From Streptomyces sp. SID12501 (GTDB lineage: Bacteria > Actinomycetota > Actinomycetes > Streptomycetales > Streptomycetaceae): a DNA stretch of 64,000 nt. The notes under the pieces were generated by a model. That model was not told the DNA's origin. It ran no database searches and saw only the letters and a list, made by a program, of their open reading frames with translations. Location: assembly GCF_010550245.1 (NCBI RefSeq), contig NZ_JAAGLU010000007.1:248001-312000 (forward strand). The letters are read 5' to 3'. The first letter of the stretch is position 1. Each line of letters starts with the position of its first letter. Positions 15,735-24,415 of this stretch are shown here, piece by piece. The translations under genes and the position numbers were made by a program.

Positions 15735-15743
15735 CACCACCGC

Positions 15744-15790
15744 CAGGGGTGAGCCGACCAGCCGCTACCGGGCCGGTCGGCTCACCCCTG
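15744..15790. terminator. Bidirectional hairpin terminator
   Basis: Perfect 16-bp inverted repeat (15744-15759 with 15775-15790), loop 15 nt. It lies between convergent genes and overlaps the stop codon of the histidine kinase gene. Confidence 0.85.
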
Positions 15791-17212
15791 CCCACCCACC
15801 GTGAACCCGATGACCGCCCCGCCCCCGTCCCGCCGGTTCGCGAAGGACGCCCCGCCGTGCGCGATGGCCACCTCGCGGACGATCGACAACCCGAGGCCCG
15901 AACCCGGCAGGCTACGGGCGTCGGCGGCACGGTAGAAGCGGTCGAACAGGCGCATCAGGTCACCCTCGGCGACCCCGGGCCCCCGGTCGAGCACCTCGAC
16001 CCGGATCGCGCCCTGCCGCCCGCCCCCGCCCTGTCGGGCCCGCTCCGGCCCGGTGACCGCGATCTCGATCGGTGTCGTGCCGCCCCGGTCGAACTTCGAG
16101 GCGTTCTCGACCAGGTTGGAGATCGCGCGCTGGAGCGCGGCCGGGCGGGCGTCGGCGGCCGTCTCGCCGCTCACCCGGACGACGACGTCCCGCCCGGTAC
16201 GCCGCCGGGCCACCACCGCGACCTCGTCCGCGATGTCGGCGATATCGATCCGCTGCTTGGGCTCGGTGTCCGACTGCCCGGCCGCCAGGTCCACCAACTC
16301 GTTGACCAGATCGGTGAGTTCACGCGCCTCGATGGCAAGGTCGTCGACCAGGTCCTCCCTCGTCGCGGGCGGCAGTTCGTCGATACGGCGCAGCAGCGAG
16401 ATGTTCGTACGCAGGGAGGTGAGCGGGGTACGCAGCTCGTGCCCCGCGTCCTGGACCAGGCGGCGCTGGTCCTCCTCCGACTGGGCGAGCCGGCCGAGCA
16501 TACGGTCGAAGGACCGGCCCAGGCGTCCCACCTCGTCGGACCCGGTCACCGGCACCTGGATGCCGAGCCGGCGGGTACGGGCGACGTCCTCGGCGGCCGA
16601 GGCGAGGATGCGCAGCCGGTGCGTGATCCGCCGGGCCAGCCACCACCCGAACAGGCCGGCCGCGACGACGACCGCGGCCATCATCAGGATCGTCCGCTGC
16701 TGCAGCTCCCGGAGCAGGTCCTCCGTGTCGCTGAACTCCTGCGCGACCTGCACCGCCCCCCGCCCCGCGTCTCGCTCGCCGCCCAGGGAGACGGTCGCGA
16801 TGCGGTAGACGTCCTGGCCGACGGCGACGTCCTTGTGCTGCACGGCCAGCCCGGCGACCGGGGAGACGGCGATCCGGCGGTCGGCGGCGGTGACGGGCAG
16901 CGCCGGACTCCCGCTGTCGACCACCTCACCCGCCGGCCCGAGCACCTGCACATCGGTACGGCTGGGCCGGACGATGTCGTGACCCGGCTCGGACGACGAG
17001 AAGTCCTGCGGCGTCATCGTGTTGTTCCGCACCTCGTCCTGGAGGTCCTGCACGACCTCGGCGAAGGCGGACTGCTGGTCCACCCGGACCAGCCGCGCGG
17101 CGGCGTCGTACGACAGGAACCCGACCAGCACGGTCACCCCGGCGGCGACCGCGGCGAACGACACGGCGAAGGTGGTCCGCAGCGAGGCCAGCCCGCCCCT
17201 CCGCAGGGCCAC
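15782..17212 (-). CDS. Sensor histidine kinase (MprB-like)
   Basis: This 476-residue two-component kinase has an N-terminal membrane helix, an extracytoplasmic sensor (about residues 40-170), a second helix (ILMMAAVVVAAGLFGWWLA), a HAMP linker, the HisKA helix with phospho-accepting H258 in QDAGHELRTPLTSL, and an HATPase domain (N box NLVENASKF, G1 DRGPGVAEGD, G2 GSGLGLSIV). The GTG directly abuts the TGA of the response regulator gene, so the pair is co-translated. The signal is unknown. The neighbouring metal-binding genes are convergent, so a link to copper is only a guess. Confidence 0.92.
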   Translation of the reverse strand: MALRRGGLASLRTTFAVSFAAVAAGVTVLVGFLSYDAAARLVRVDQQSAFAEVVQDLQDEVRNNTMTPQDFSSSEPGHDIVRPSRTDVQVLGPAGEVVDSGSPALPVTAADRRIAVSPVAGLAVQHKDVAVGQDVYRIATVSLGGERDAGRGAVQVAQEFSDTEDLLRELQQRTILMMAAVVVAAGLFGWWLARRITHRLRILASAAEDVARTRRLGIQVPVTGSDEVGRLGRSFDRMLGRLAQSEEDQRRLVQDAGHELRTPLTSLRTNISLLRRIDELPPATREDLVDDLAIEARELTDLVNELVDLAAGQSDTEPKQRIDIADIADEVAVVARRRTGRDVVVRVSGETAADARPAALQRAISNLVENASKFDRGGTTPIEIAVTGPERARQGGGGRQGAIRVEVLDRGPGVAEGDLMRLFDRFYRAADARSLPGSGLGLSIVREVAIAHGGASFANRRDGGGAVIGFTVGGQG

Positions 17213-17962
17213 TCAGTCCTCCCGGAGGACGTAACCCACGCCTCGCACCGTGTGGATCAGCTGCGACGCGCCCGGCTCGTCGAGCTTGCGGCGCAGGTAA
17301 CCGACGTACACGGCAAGGTTCTTGGACCCCGGGCCGAAGTCGTAGCCCCAGATACGGTCGTAGATCGTGGAGTGGTCGAGGACGATCCCGGCGTTGCGCA
17401 CGAGCAGTTCCAGCAGTTCGAACTCGGTCCGGGTCAGCTCCAGCTCCCGCGTCCCGCGCCACACCCGCCGCGCCTGGAGATCCATCCGCAGCCCGGCGGC
17501 GGTGAGCTGCCGCTCGGGAACAGCGGGTTCCTTCAGTGCGGGGGACGTGGACAGGCCCACGGGGGCGGCGCCCCTGGCAGGACGCTGCTCGCCGGGGCCG
17601 GTGCGCCGCAGCAGGGCCCGGAGCCGGGCGAAGACCTCCTCGACGTCGAACGGCTTGACGACGTAGTCGTCGGCGCCCGCGTCCAGGCCAGCGATCCGGT
17701 CGGCGGTCTCCACCAGCGCGGTGAGCATCAGGATCGGCGTACGGTCCCCCTCGGCGCGCAGCACCCGGCACACCTGGAGCCCGTCGATGCCGGGCATCAT
17801 CACGTCCAGCACGAGAATGTCCGGCGGCGTGCGATGCGCCTGGGCGAGCGCCTCGACGCCGTCGGCGACCGCGGTGACCCGGTAGCCCTCCAGGGTCAGG
17901 GCCCGCTCCAGGGCATGGCGGATGGCACGGTCGTCCTCGGCGAGCAGCACGGTTTGGGGCAC
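17213..17962 (-). CDS. OmpR-family response regulator (MprA-like)
   Basis: This 249-residue protein has an N-terminal receiver with the acidic pair (AEDD), phospho-accepting D53 (ILVLDVMMPG), Thr (LMLTAL) and Lys (VVKPF). A roughly 35-residue variable linker follows, then a winged-helix DNA-binding domain (ELTRTEFELLELLVRNAG, then YLRRKLD and IHTVRGVGYVL). It is partnered with the kinase encoded immediately downstream. Target genes are unknown. Confidence 0.93.
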   Translation of the reverse strand: MPQTVLLAEDDRAIRHALERALTLEGYRVTAVADGVEALAQAHRTPPDILVLDVMMPGIDGLQVCRVLRAEGDRTPILMLTALVETADRIAGLDAGADDYVVKPFDVEEVFARLRALLRRTGPGEQRPARGAAPVGLSTSPALKEPAVPERQLTAAGLRMDLQARRVWRGTRELELTRTEFELLELLVRNAGIVLDHSTIYDRIWGYDFGPGSKNLAVYVGYLRRKLDEPGASQLIHTVRGVGYVLRED

Positions 17963-18004
17963 CCGCCCAGTGTGCCAAGGGAGGCTCTTACTCGCCTCTC
18001 ACCG

Positions 18005-18616
18005 TCACGCCCGCAGGGCACCCAGTTGCTGCTCGAACGGAACCACCTCGAACCCGCCCGACGCGGGCTTCGGTACCGGCCGCCGCTGAGCGGACAGCCC
18101 CGACATCAGAGCCGTCAACTCCCCCGCCGCCCGCTCCACCCGCTCCGCGAGCCCCTCCGCACCCCAGTCCTCCGAGGCCGCGTACACGGCCGTCGGCACG
18201 ACCACGGCCCGCAGATACGCGAACAGCGGCCGCATCGCGTGCTCCAGCACCAGCGAATGCCGGGCCGAGCCACCGGTCGCGGCGACCAGCACCGGCTTCC
18301 CCGCCAGCGCGTCCTTCTCCAGCACGTCGAAGAACGACTTGAACAGGCCGCTGTACGAGGCCGAGAACACCGGGGTGACGACGATCAGCCCGTCCGCCCG
18401 CGTCACCGCGTCCAGCGCGTCCGCCAGCTTCCGCCCCGGAAACCCGTTGGTGAAGTTGTGCGCGATCTCCACGGCCAGCTCGCGCAGCTCCACGACCTGA
18501 ATGTCGACCTGAATTCCGGCGTCCGACTTCCGGTCAACGGCGGCGGCCAGCCGGTCGGCCAGCAGCCGGGTGGACGACGGAACACTCAGCCCCGCCGAGA
18601 CAACGACGAGCTTCAT
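18005..18616 (-). CDS. NADPH-dependent FMN reductase
   Basis: This 203-residue flavodoxin-fold reductase (FMN_red family) starts MKLVVVSAGLSVPSSTRLLA, with the flavin phosphate-binding loop SVPSST. VVVTPVFSASYSGLFKSFFD and LVAATGGSARHSL are family typical. It overlaps the preceding monooxygenase gene by four bases (ATGA) and so probably supplies reduced FMN to that enzyme as a two-component system. The substrate of the system is unknown. Confidence 0.88.
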   Translation of the reverse strand: MKLVVVSAGLSVPSSTRLLADRLAAAVDRKSDAGIQVDIQVVELRELAVEIAHNFTNGFPGRKLADALDAVTRADGLIVVTPVFSASYSGLFKSFFDVLEKDALAGKPVLVAATGGSARHSLVLEHAMRPLFAYLRAVVVPTAVYAASEDWGAEGLAERVERAAGELTALMSGLSAQRRPVPKPASGGFEVVPFEQQLGALRA

Positions 18617-19758
18617 ACCCCGGCCTCTTCCTTCTGGTCCTTCTGGTTCTGCTGGTTCTGCTGGTCCTTCTGGCCCTGCTGCTCCTGCTGCGCGGCGGCC
18701 AGCAGAGAAGCGTGCGTGGGCGCGTCCGGCACATCGGCAGCCCGCCCCTTGGCGAACTCCGCCCGCAGCACCGGCACGACCTCCTCGCCGAGCATGTCGA
18801 GCTGCTCCAGCACCGTCTTCAGCGGCAGCCCCGCGTGGTCGACCAGGAACAGCTGGCGCTGGTAGTCACCGGCGTACTCCCGGAAGGCAAGCGTCTTCTC
18901 GATGACCTCCTGCGGCGACCCGACGGTCAGCGGGGTCTGGTCGGTGAAGTCCTCCAGGGAGGGCCCGTGCCCGTACACCGGCGCCTCGTCGAAGTACGGC
19001 CGGAACTCCCGTACCGCGTCCTGCGAGTTCTTCCGCATGAACACATGGCCGCCCAGGCCCACGATGGCCTGCTCGGCCGTGCCGTGCCCGTAGTGGGCGT
19101 ACCGGGACCGGTACAGGTCGATCATCCGCTTGGTGTGGTCGGCCGGCCAGAAGATGTTGTTGTGGAAGAAGCCGTCGCCGTAGTAGGCCGCCTGCTCGGC
19201 GATCTCGGGCGAGCGGATGGAGCCGTGCCAGACGAACGGCGGTACGTCGTCCAGGGGCCGGGGTGTCGACGTGAACCCCTGCAACGGCGTCCGGAACTTC
19301 CCCTCCCAGTTCACGACGTCCTCGCGCCACAGGCGGCGCAGCAGGGCGTAGTTCTCGACGGCGAGGTTGATGCCCTCGCGGATGTCCTGCCCGAACCACG
19401 GGTACACCGGGCCGGTGTTGCCGCGCCCCATCATCAGGTCCACGCGCCCGTCGGCCAGGTGCTGGAGCATCGCGAAGTCCTCCGCGATCTTCACCGGGTC
19501 GTTGGTGGTGATGAGGGTGGTGGAGGTGGAGAGGATCAGCTTCTCGGTCCGCGCGGCGATGTAGCCGAGCATCGTGGTCGGGGACGAGGGCACGAACGGC
19601 GGATTGTGGTGCTCACCCGTGGCGAACACATCAAGCCCGACCTCCTCGGCCTTGAGCGCGATGGCGACCATGGCCTTGATGCGCTCGCGTTCGGTCGGCG
19701 TCCGTCCCGTGGTCGGGTCCGGTGTGACGTCGCCGACGCTGAAGATCCCGAACTGCAT
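18613..19758 (-). CDS. LLM-class flavin-dependent monooxygenase
   Basis: This 381-residue luciferase-like enzyme shows FATGEHHNPPFVPSSP near residue 45, LSTSTTLITTNDPVKIAEDF, and the SIRSPEIAEQAAYYGDGFF segment. It uses FMNH2 delivered by the partner reductase encoded immediately downstream. The last 25 residues are an odd Gln/Lys/Asp-rich tail (AAQQEQQGQKDQQNQQNQK) not usual for the family. The 149-bp region upstream is shared with a divergent short-chain dehydrogenase gene. Confidence 0.88.
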   Translation of the reverse strand: MQFGIFSVGDVTPDPTTGRTPTERERIKAMVAIALKAEEVGLDVFATGEHHNPPFVPSSPTTMLGYIAARTEKLILSTSTTLITTNDPVKIAEDFAMLQHLADGRVDLMMGRGNTGPVYPWFGQDIREGINLAVENYALLRRLWREDVVNWEGKFRTPLQGFTSTPRPLDDVPPFVWHGSIRSPEIAEQAAYYGDGFFHNNIFWPADHTKRMIDLYRSRYAHYGHGTAEQAIVGLGGHVFMRKNSQDAVREFRPYFDEAPVYGHGPSLEDFTDQTPLTVGSPQEVIEKTLAFREYAGDYQRQLFLVDHAGLPLKTVLEQLDMLGEEVVPVLRAEFAKGRAADVPDAPTHASLLAAAQQEQQGQKDQQNQQNQKDQKEEAGV

Positions 19759-19906
19759 GGTCGCTCATCCTCCAGGTTGTTAACTCTTCAACTATAGCGT
19801 CCGAGTGCGACAACCGCGCCCCCTCCAGAGGTATTCCACAGGCATTCCATGCCGTGCTACAAAACGGTGGAGGATAATTTCCATCCTGCGAGAATGAGGG
19901 TCTCAA

Positions 19907-20668
19907 ATGGCTAGAACGGGCGCGCTGAGAACTGTGGTGGTCGGGGCGTCGAGCGGCCTGGGCCGTTGCGCGGGAATCGACCTCGGCAGCCGGGGCAACC
20001 CCGTCGCCCTGCTCGCCCGCAGACACGACCGTCTGGTCGACGCGGCGAAGGAGGCGGGCCCCGACGCCCTCGCCATCGCCTGCGACGTCACCGACGAGGC
20101 CTCCTGCCGGGCCGCGATCGAGGAGGCCGCCGACGGACTCGGCGGCATCGACGCCCTCATCTACACCACCGGCATCGGCCCCCTCGCCCCCGTCGAGAAG
20201 ACCGACGCCGACACCTGGCGCCGGATCATGGACACCAACGTGATCGGCGCCGCCCTCGTCACCAACGCCGCGCTCCCCCACCTCACGGCGTCCGCCGGCA
20301 CCGCCGTCTACCTCTCCACGGTCGGCGCGTCGATCACCCCCGCCTGGCCCGGGTTCGCGGGCTACCACGTCAGCAAGGCGGCCCTGGAGAAGCTCGTCGA
20401 GGCATACCGCGTCGAACACCCGGAGGTCGGCTTCACCCGGTTCGTGGTCAGGGACTGCGGGGGCGGCGACGGAGACTCCCGTACCGAGTTCAACAACGGC
20501 TGGGACATGACGTACGCCGCCGAGGTCGTACCCGTCTGGCGGCAACGCGGCTACCTCACCGGCGACCTGCTCGACGTCTCCGAGTTCCTCCGCACCCTGG
20601 ACGCCGTACTGCGCTGCGGCGGCACCATCCCGGAGGTGACGGTGACACCGCGCGCGAGCCGGAGATAG
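19907..20668 (+). CDS. Short-chain dehydrogenase/reductase (SDR)
   Basis: This 253-residue Rossmann enzyme has the cofactor motif VVVGASSGLGRCAGI (residues 10-24), DVTDEASC for adenine-ring contact, and the active-site Ser (STVGAS) with the Y-x3-K pair in GYHVSKAALEKL. The usual NNAG is replaced by YTTG. The substrate is unknown. It starts with an ATG and ends within a run of four GGAGATA repeats. Confidence 0.88.
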   Translation: MARTGALRTVVVGASSGLGRCAGIDLGSRGNPVALLARRHDRLVDAAKEAGPDALAIACDVTDEASCRAAIEEAADGLGGIDALIYTTGIGPLAPVEKTDADTWRRIMDTNVIGAALVTNAALPHLTASAGTAVYLSTVGASITPAWPGFAGYHVSKAALEKLVEAYRVEHPEVGFTRFVVRDCGGGDGDSRTEFNNGWDMTYAAEVVPVWRQRGYLTGDLLDVSEFLRTLDAVLRCGGTIPEVTVTPRASRR

Positions 20669-20688
20669 GAGATAGGAGATAGGAGATA
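20661..20688 (+). repeat. Four tandem GGAGATA repeats at an SDR stop codon
   Basis: Four exact 7-base copies (20661-20688). The first supplies the last codons and the TAG stop of the SDR gene. Each copy contains a Shine-Dalgarno-like GGAG. Confidence 0.95.
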
Positions 20689-20699
20689 ACGGTCGGCCG

Positions 20700-21185
20700 T
20701 CAGAAGTAGTACGCGTCCCCGGTGTCGAGCACGAGCACACGCTGCCGGTCGTTGCCCCGGTTGCGGTCGACGACACCGCCGCTCCAGACCGTACCGATCT
20801 CCAGCGTCACCTCGGCGGGCATGCCCTGGAGCCGCATCCGCAGCCCGATCTGCTCACCCACACCGTCGGCGGCCAGCGCCCCCGTACGGCACACGACCAC
20901 CCGCTCCCCGAGCCGCGCACACCCGTCCGGCAACTGCTGCCGGGCGGCGAGCGGGGCCGACCAGGTCAGCCGCACGGTCGCGTCGGCGACGGCGGACGGC
21001 CCGTGGTTGCGCGGAGTCACCCGCAGGTCGATCCGCCCACGGTCCAGCGAGACGGCCCCGTGATACGCGAGATCGGCCTCGGCCTCCCCGCTGTCGGCCC
21101 CGGCAAGCCCCCCGCCCCCGACCAGACCGATCGCCACCCCAACCGCACCCGCCACCAGCCCACGCACCCAGACCCGCATGCTCAC
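20700..21185 (-). CDS. Secreted protein with CARDB/DUF11-like fold, unknown role
   Basis: This protein of about 161 residues has an N-terminal signal or anchor ([20 protein letters not shown], cleavage probably near LAGADSGE). The mature part looks like one Ig-like sandwich: [25 protein letters not shown] is typical of CARDB/DUF11-type domains, with two cysteines ([13 protein letters not shown]). The GTG at 21185 is chosen because GGAG lies eight bases upstream; an ATG two codons in is possible. It is convergent with the SDR gene. Probably extracytoplasmic; function unknown. Confidence 0.65.
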   Translation of the reverse strand: MSMRVWVRGLVAGAVGVAIGLVGGGGLAGADSGEAEADLAYHGAVSLDRGRIDLRVTPRNHGPSAVADATVRLTWSAPLAARQQLPDGCARLGERVVVCRTGALAADGVGEQIGLRMRLQGMPAEVTLEIGTVWSGGVVDRNRGNDRQRVLVLDTGDAYYF

Positions 21186-21311
21186 GCCACCCACTCCTCG
21201 CCCGGAAGACTGTTAACGCCGTTAACACCGTCGAAGCGATGTATCCCACTTGACGCGCCCCGCAGGCGCCCTCCAACAGGTGACGGTGAACCAACATGCA
21301 AAGCTGCCCGA

Positions 21312-21647
21312 ATGTCGGTCCTGCGCTCCGTAGCCCTGTTCCTGGTCGCCGCCCTGTTCGAGATCGGCGGCGCCTGGCTGATCTGGCAGGGCGTACGGGA
21401 GCACCGCGGCTGGGTGTGGATCGGCGCGGGCGTGCTGGCCCTGGGCGCGTACGGGTTCGTCGCCACCCTCCAGCCCGACGCGGAGTTCGGCCGCATCCTG
21501 GCCGCGTACGGCGGAGTCTTCGTCGCCGGTTCACTGGCCTGGGGCATGGCGGCGGACGGCTACCGCCCGGACCGCTGGGACGTGACGGGCGCGCTGATCT
21601 GCCTCGCGGGCATGGCCGTGATCATGTACGCCCCCCGAGGCAACTGA
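21312..21647 (+). CDS. YnfA/UPF0060 family membrane protein
   Basis: This 111-residue protein has four predicted helices and matches the YnfA (UPF0060) family throughout: [20 protein letters not shown] at the start, then [20 protein letters not shown] and the C-terminal [20 protein letters not shown]. The family is related to small multidrug-resistance type transporters, but its function is not settled. The ATG has little upstream ribosome binding sequence. Confidence 0.92.
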   Translation: MSVLRSVALFLVAALFEIGGAWLIWQGVREHRGWVWIGAGVLALGAYGFVATLQPDAEFGRILAAYGGVFVAGSLAWGMAADGYRPDRWDVTGALICLAGMAVIMYAPRGN

Positions 21648-21794
21648 CGGAGCCCGGCGAAGCACGGCCAAGCCCGCCGAAGGCGACGGCACCGGCCCAC
21701 CCTCCGGACACCCCGCCACCGGCTCCCGCCGCCTGCCTATCCTGGGCAGCAGCTCAGCCAGCCCGGTACGCCGAACACCCCGAGGAGCAGTCCC

Positions 21795-22571
21795 ATGGCC
21801 ACCGCCGCCCCGTCCGCCGCCTCCCGCATCGCCGTGATCACCGGCGCGAGCAGCGGAATCGGCGCCGCGACGGCACGCCGGCTCGCCGCCGCCGGCTACC
21901 GGGTCGTACTGACGGCCCGCCGCAAGGACCGTATCGAGGCGCTGGCCGAGGAGATCAACGCGACGGGCGGCCAGGCCACGGCGTACCCCCTGGACGTCAC
22001 CGACCGCGCGGCGGTCGACGAGTTCGCGACCGCCTTCAAGACGATCGGCGTCCTCGTCAACAACGCGGGCGGCGCACTCGGCGCCGACCCGGTGGCCACC
22101 GGCGATCCGGCCGACTGGCGCCAGATGTTCGAGACGAACGTCATCGGCACCCTCAACCTCACCCAGGCCCTCCTCCCCGCCCTGACAGCGAGCGGCGACG
22201 GCACGATCGTGGTCGTCTCCTCCACCGCCGGGCACGGCACGTACGAGGGCGGCGGTGGCTACGTCGCCGCCAAGCACGGCGCCCACGTCCTCGCCGAGAC
22301 ACTGCGCCTGGAGATCGTCGGCACCCCGGTACGGGTGATCGAGATCGCGCCGGGCATGGTGAAGACGGACGAGTTCGCCCTGACCCGCTTCTCCGGCGAC
22401 ACGGAGAAGGCGGCCAAGGTCTACCAGGGCGTGGCCGAACCCCTCACCGCCGACGACGTGGCCGAAACGATCACCTGGACGGTGACCCGCCCCAGCCACG
22501 TCAACGTCGACCTCCTGGTCCTCCGCCCCCGCGCCCAGGCATCGAACACGAAGGTCCACCGGGACGTGTGA
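21795..22571 (+). CDS. NAD(P)-dependent short-chain dehydrogenase (SDR)
   Basis: This 258-residue classical SDR of the YdfG/serine 3-dehydrogenase type has TGASSGIGAATARRL (residues 16-30), DVTDRAAV, the NNAGGALG strand, and an active-site Ser in VVSSTAGH. The catalytic Tyr and Lys are in GYVAAKHGAHV, a variant of the Y-x3-K motif that keeps the spacing. It has an ATG start with GGAG upstream. The substrate is unknown. Confidence 0.9.
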   Translation: MATAAPSAASRIAVITGASSGIGAATARRLAAAGYRVVLTARRKDRIEALAEEINATGGQATAYPLDVTDRAAVDEFATAFKTIGVLVNNAGGALGADPVATGDPADWRQMFETNVIGTLNLTQALLPALTASGDGTIVVVSSTAGHGTYEGGGGYVAAKHGAHVLAETLRLEIVGTPVRVIEIAPGMVKTDEFALTRFSGDTEKAAKVYQGVAEPLTADDVAETITWTVTRPSHVNVDLLVLRPRAQASNTKVHRDV

Positions 22572-22640
22572 CCAGCCTCCGCCTCCGTGGGAGACGGTCC
22601 ACGGGTCTCGTTGGACGTTACTGAGTAGCGGCTCGCCGGC

Positions 22641-22745
22641 TCACCACGCGGGGCGGATCGGCCCCGGTGGCGTGAACCGGGCCAGATCGACGACGAGTTC
22701 GCTGAAGCGTGCCTCGCCCAGCGCCTCTCGCCATGGCGCGACGGC
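22641..22745 (-). pseudogene. Possible MarR-type regulator C-terminal remnant
   Basis: The minus-strand frame ending at 22641 reads VAPWREALGEARFSELVVDL and finishes with TPPGPIRPAW, a helical C-terminus reminiscent of MarR-family regulators. No winged-helix domain precedes it; the frame before this point is low-quality. It is probably a 3' fragment of a lost gene. The surrounding 22572-22956 holds no other convincing gene. Confidence 0.35.
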
Positions 22746-22956
22746 AGCCCGGGCCGCCTGATCGGCGACGCGGCAGTGGCTCCGGCAGGCTCCGAGCTGA
22801 CGGTTGCCGACACCCCCGACCAGCCCGCCCACATGTGGGTCACCACACGTGTCGGGCTCACTGCCGAACTGGCCGATGGCAGCACCATCACACCGCCATG
22901 GACTCATTGGGCCCACAGAGGGATCAGCGCCGGTTTCCCTTACGGGAGGACCGTGA

Positions 22957-22989
22957 ACGAGGTCCCCGGCCTGAAGCCGGGAACCTCGT
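22957..22989. terminator. Hairpin terminator after rtcB
   Basis: A 14-bp inverted repeat with one mismatch (22957-22970 with 22976-22989, loop CTGAA) lies four bases beyond the rtcB stop codon. Confidence 0.7.
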
Positions 22990-22992
22990 GGG

Positions 22993-24186
22993 TCAGCCCT
23001 TCACACAGACGACCTGCTTCAGCTTCGCCACGACCTCCACCAGGTCCCGCTGCTGATCGATGACCTGCTCGATCGGCTTGTACGCGGCAGGAATCTCGTC
23101 CACGACGCCGGAGTCCTTACGGCACTCCACGCCCCGAGTCTGATCCTCCAGGTCCTTGGTCGAGAAGCGCCGCTTGGCCGCGTTGCGGCTCATGCGCCGA
23201 CCGGCTCCGTGCGAGGCGGAGTTGAACGATTTCTCGTTCCCCAGGCCCTTCACGATGTACGAACCCGTGCCCATGGAACCCGGGATGATCCCGTACTCGC
23301 CGGCCCGGGCGCTGATCGCACCCTTGCGGGTGACGAGCAGGTCCATGCCCTCGTAGCGCTCGCGACTCACGTAGTTGTGATGGCAGCTCACCTCGGGCTC
23401 GAAGGTCACCCCGGCCTTCTTGAACTCCTTGCGGAGCACGTCCTTGAAGAGGGCCATCATGATCGACCTGTTGTACTTCGCGTACTCCTGAGCCCAGTAG
23501 AGGTCGTTCTGGTAGGCCGCCATCTGCGGGGTGTCCGCGATGAAGACGGCGAGGTCGCGGTCGATCAGCCCCTGGTTGTGGGAGAGCTTCTGAGCCACGC
23601 CGATGTGATGGTCGGCCAGCTCCTTGCCGATGTTCCGGGAACCGGAGTGGAGCATGAGCCAGACCGAATCCTGATCATCTATGCAAACTTCTGCAAAGTG
23701 ATTCCCGGATCCGAGCGTTCCCATCTGCTTTCCAGCCCGATCATGACGGAATTTGACCGCTTCCGCGATTCCATCAAACCGCCCCCAGAAGTCGTCCCAC
23801 CCCCCGGTGGCGAACCCGTGCAGCCGCCCCGGATCGACGGGACTGTCGTGCATCCCCCGCCCCACCGGAATCGCCTCCTCGACCTTCGACCGCAGCCGGG
23901 ACAGGTCGCCCGGCAGGTCGTTCGCCGTGAGGGACGTTTTGACGGCGGACATCCCGCAGCCGATGTCGACCCCCACCGCCGCCGGGCACACCGCACCCTG
24001 CATCGCGATGACCGATCCGACCGTCGCCCCCTTGCCGAAGTGGACGTCCGGCATGACCGCGAGACCCTTGATCCACGGCAGCGTCGAGACGTTCCGCAGC
24101 TGCTGCATCGCGACGTCCTCGACCGACGCCGGGTCGGCCCACATACGGATGGGTACCTTCGCACCCGGCACTTCCACGTACGACAT
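22993..24186 (-). CDS. rtcB: RtcB family RNA ligase
   Basis: This 397-residue 3'-phosphate/2',3'-cyclic phosphate RNA ligase seals RNA ends with GTP and manganese. The metal-binding VGVDIGCGM (D74, C77), the GSGNHFAEV segment (H163) and the guanylylated histidine H326 in NSASHGAGRRMSR are all present, so it should be active. The length is close to short bacterial RtcBs. The ATG at 24186 is preceded by GAGGA. There is no rtcA or RNA-binding partner gene beside it; the neighbours are unrelated. Confidence 0.95.
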   Translation of the reverse strand: MSYVEVPGAKVPIRMWADPASVEDVAMQQLRNVSTLPWIKGLAVMPDVHFGKGATVGSVIAMQGAVCPAAVGVDIGCGMSAVKTSLTANDLPGDLSRLRSKVEEAIPVGRGMHDSPVDPGRLHGFATGGWDDFWGRFDGIAEAVKFRHDRAGKQMGTLGSGNHFAEVCIDDQDSVWLMLHSGSRNIGKELADHHIGVAQKLSHNQGLIDRDLAVFIADTPQMAAYQNDLYWAQEYAKYNRSIMMALFKDVLRKEFKKAGVTFEPEVSCHHNYVSRERYEGMDLLVTRKGAISARAGEYGIIPGSMGTGSYIVKGLGNEKSFNSASHGAGRRMSRNAAKRRFSTKDLEDQTRGVECRKDSGVVDEIPAAYKPIEQVIDQQRDLVEVVAKLKQVVCVKG

Positions 24187-24415
24187 ATCGTCCTCATTCC
24201 CCCGAAAAACCAACAGAAGTCTCGAATCGCAAAACCGGCGCCAAGGTCAACGAAAGGGATGCCGGACCGGCGTTCACGGTCGTGCGTGCGATAGACATTG
24301 TCTGTCGGTGACGCCCCCGTGCGGCAAGTGAATAACCTGCGGGGACACTGGAGCGAGCACCGCCCGCAAAGATCGTCGAGAAAGATCGAGAAAGATCGTC
24401 GAGAGGAACCTGACC

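Noticed and set aside
15434..18865. 1143-codon open frame on the plus strand
   Set aside because: It lies antisense to the kinase, regulator, FMN reductase and LLM genes, has no family motif, and is the open-frame artefact expected of GC-rich DNA.
24280..24310. AGACATTGTCT inverted repeat upstream of rtcB
   Set aside because: The arms are only five bases and there is no link to a known operator; chance is likely.
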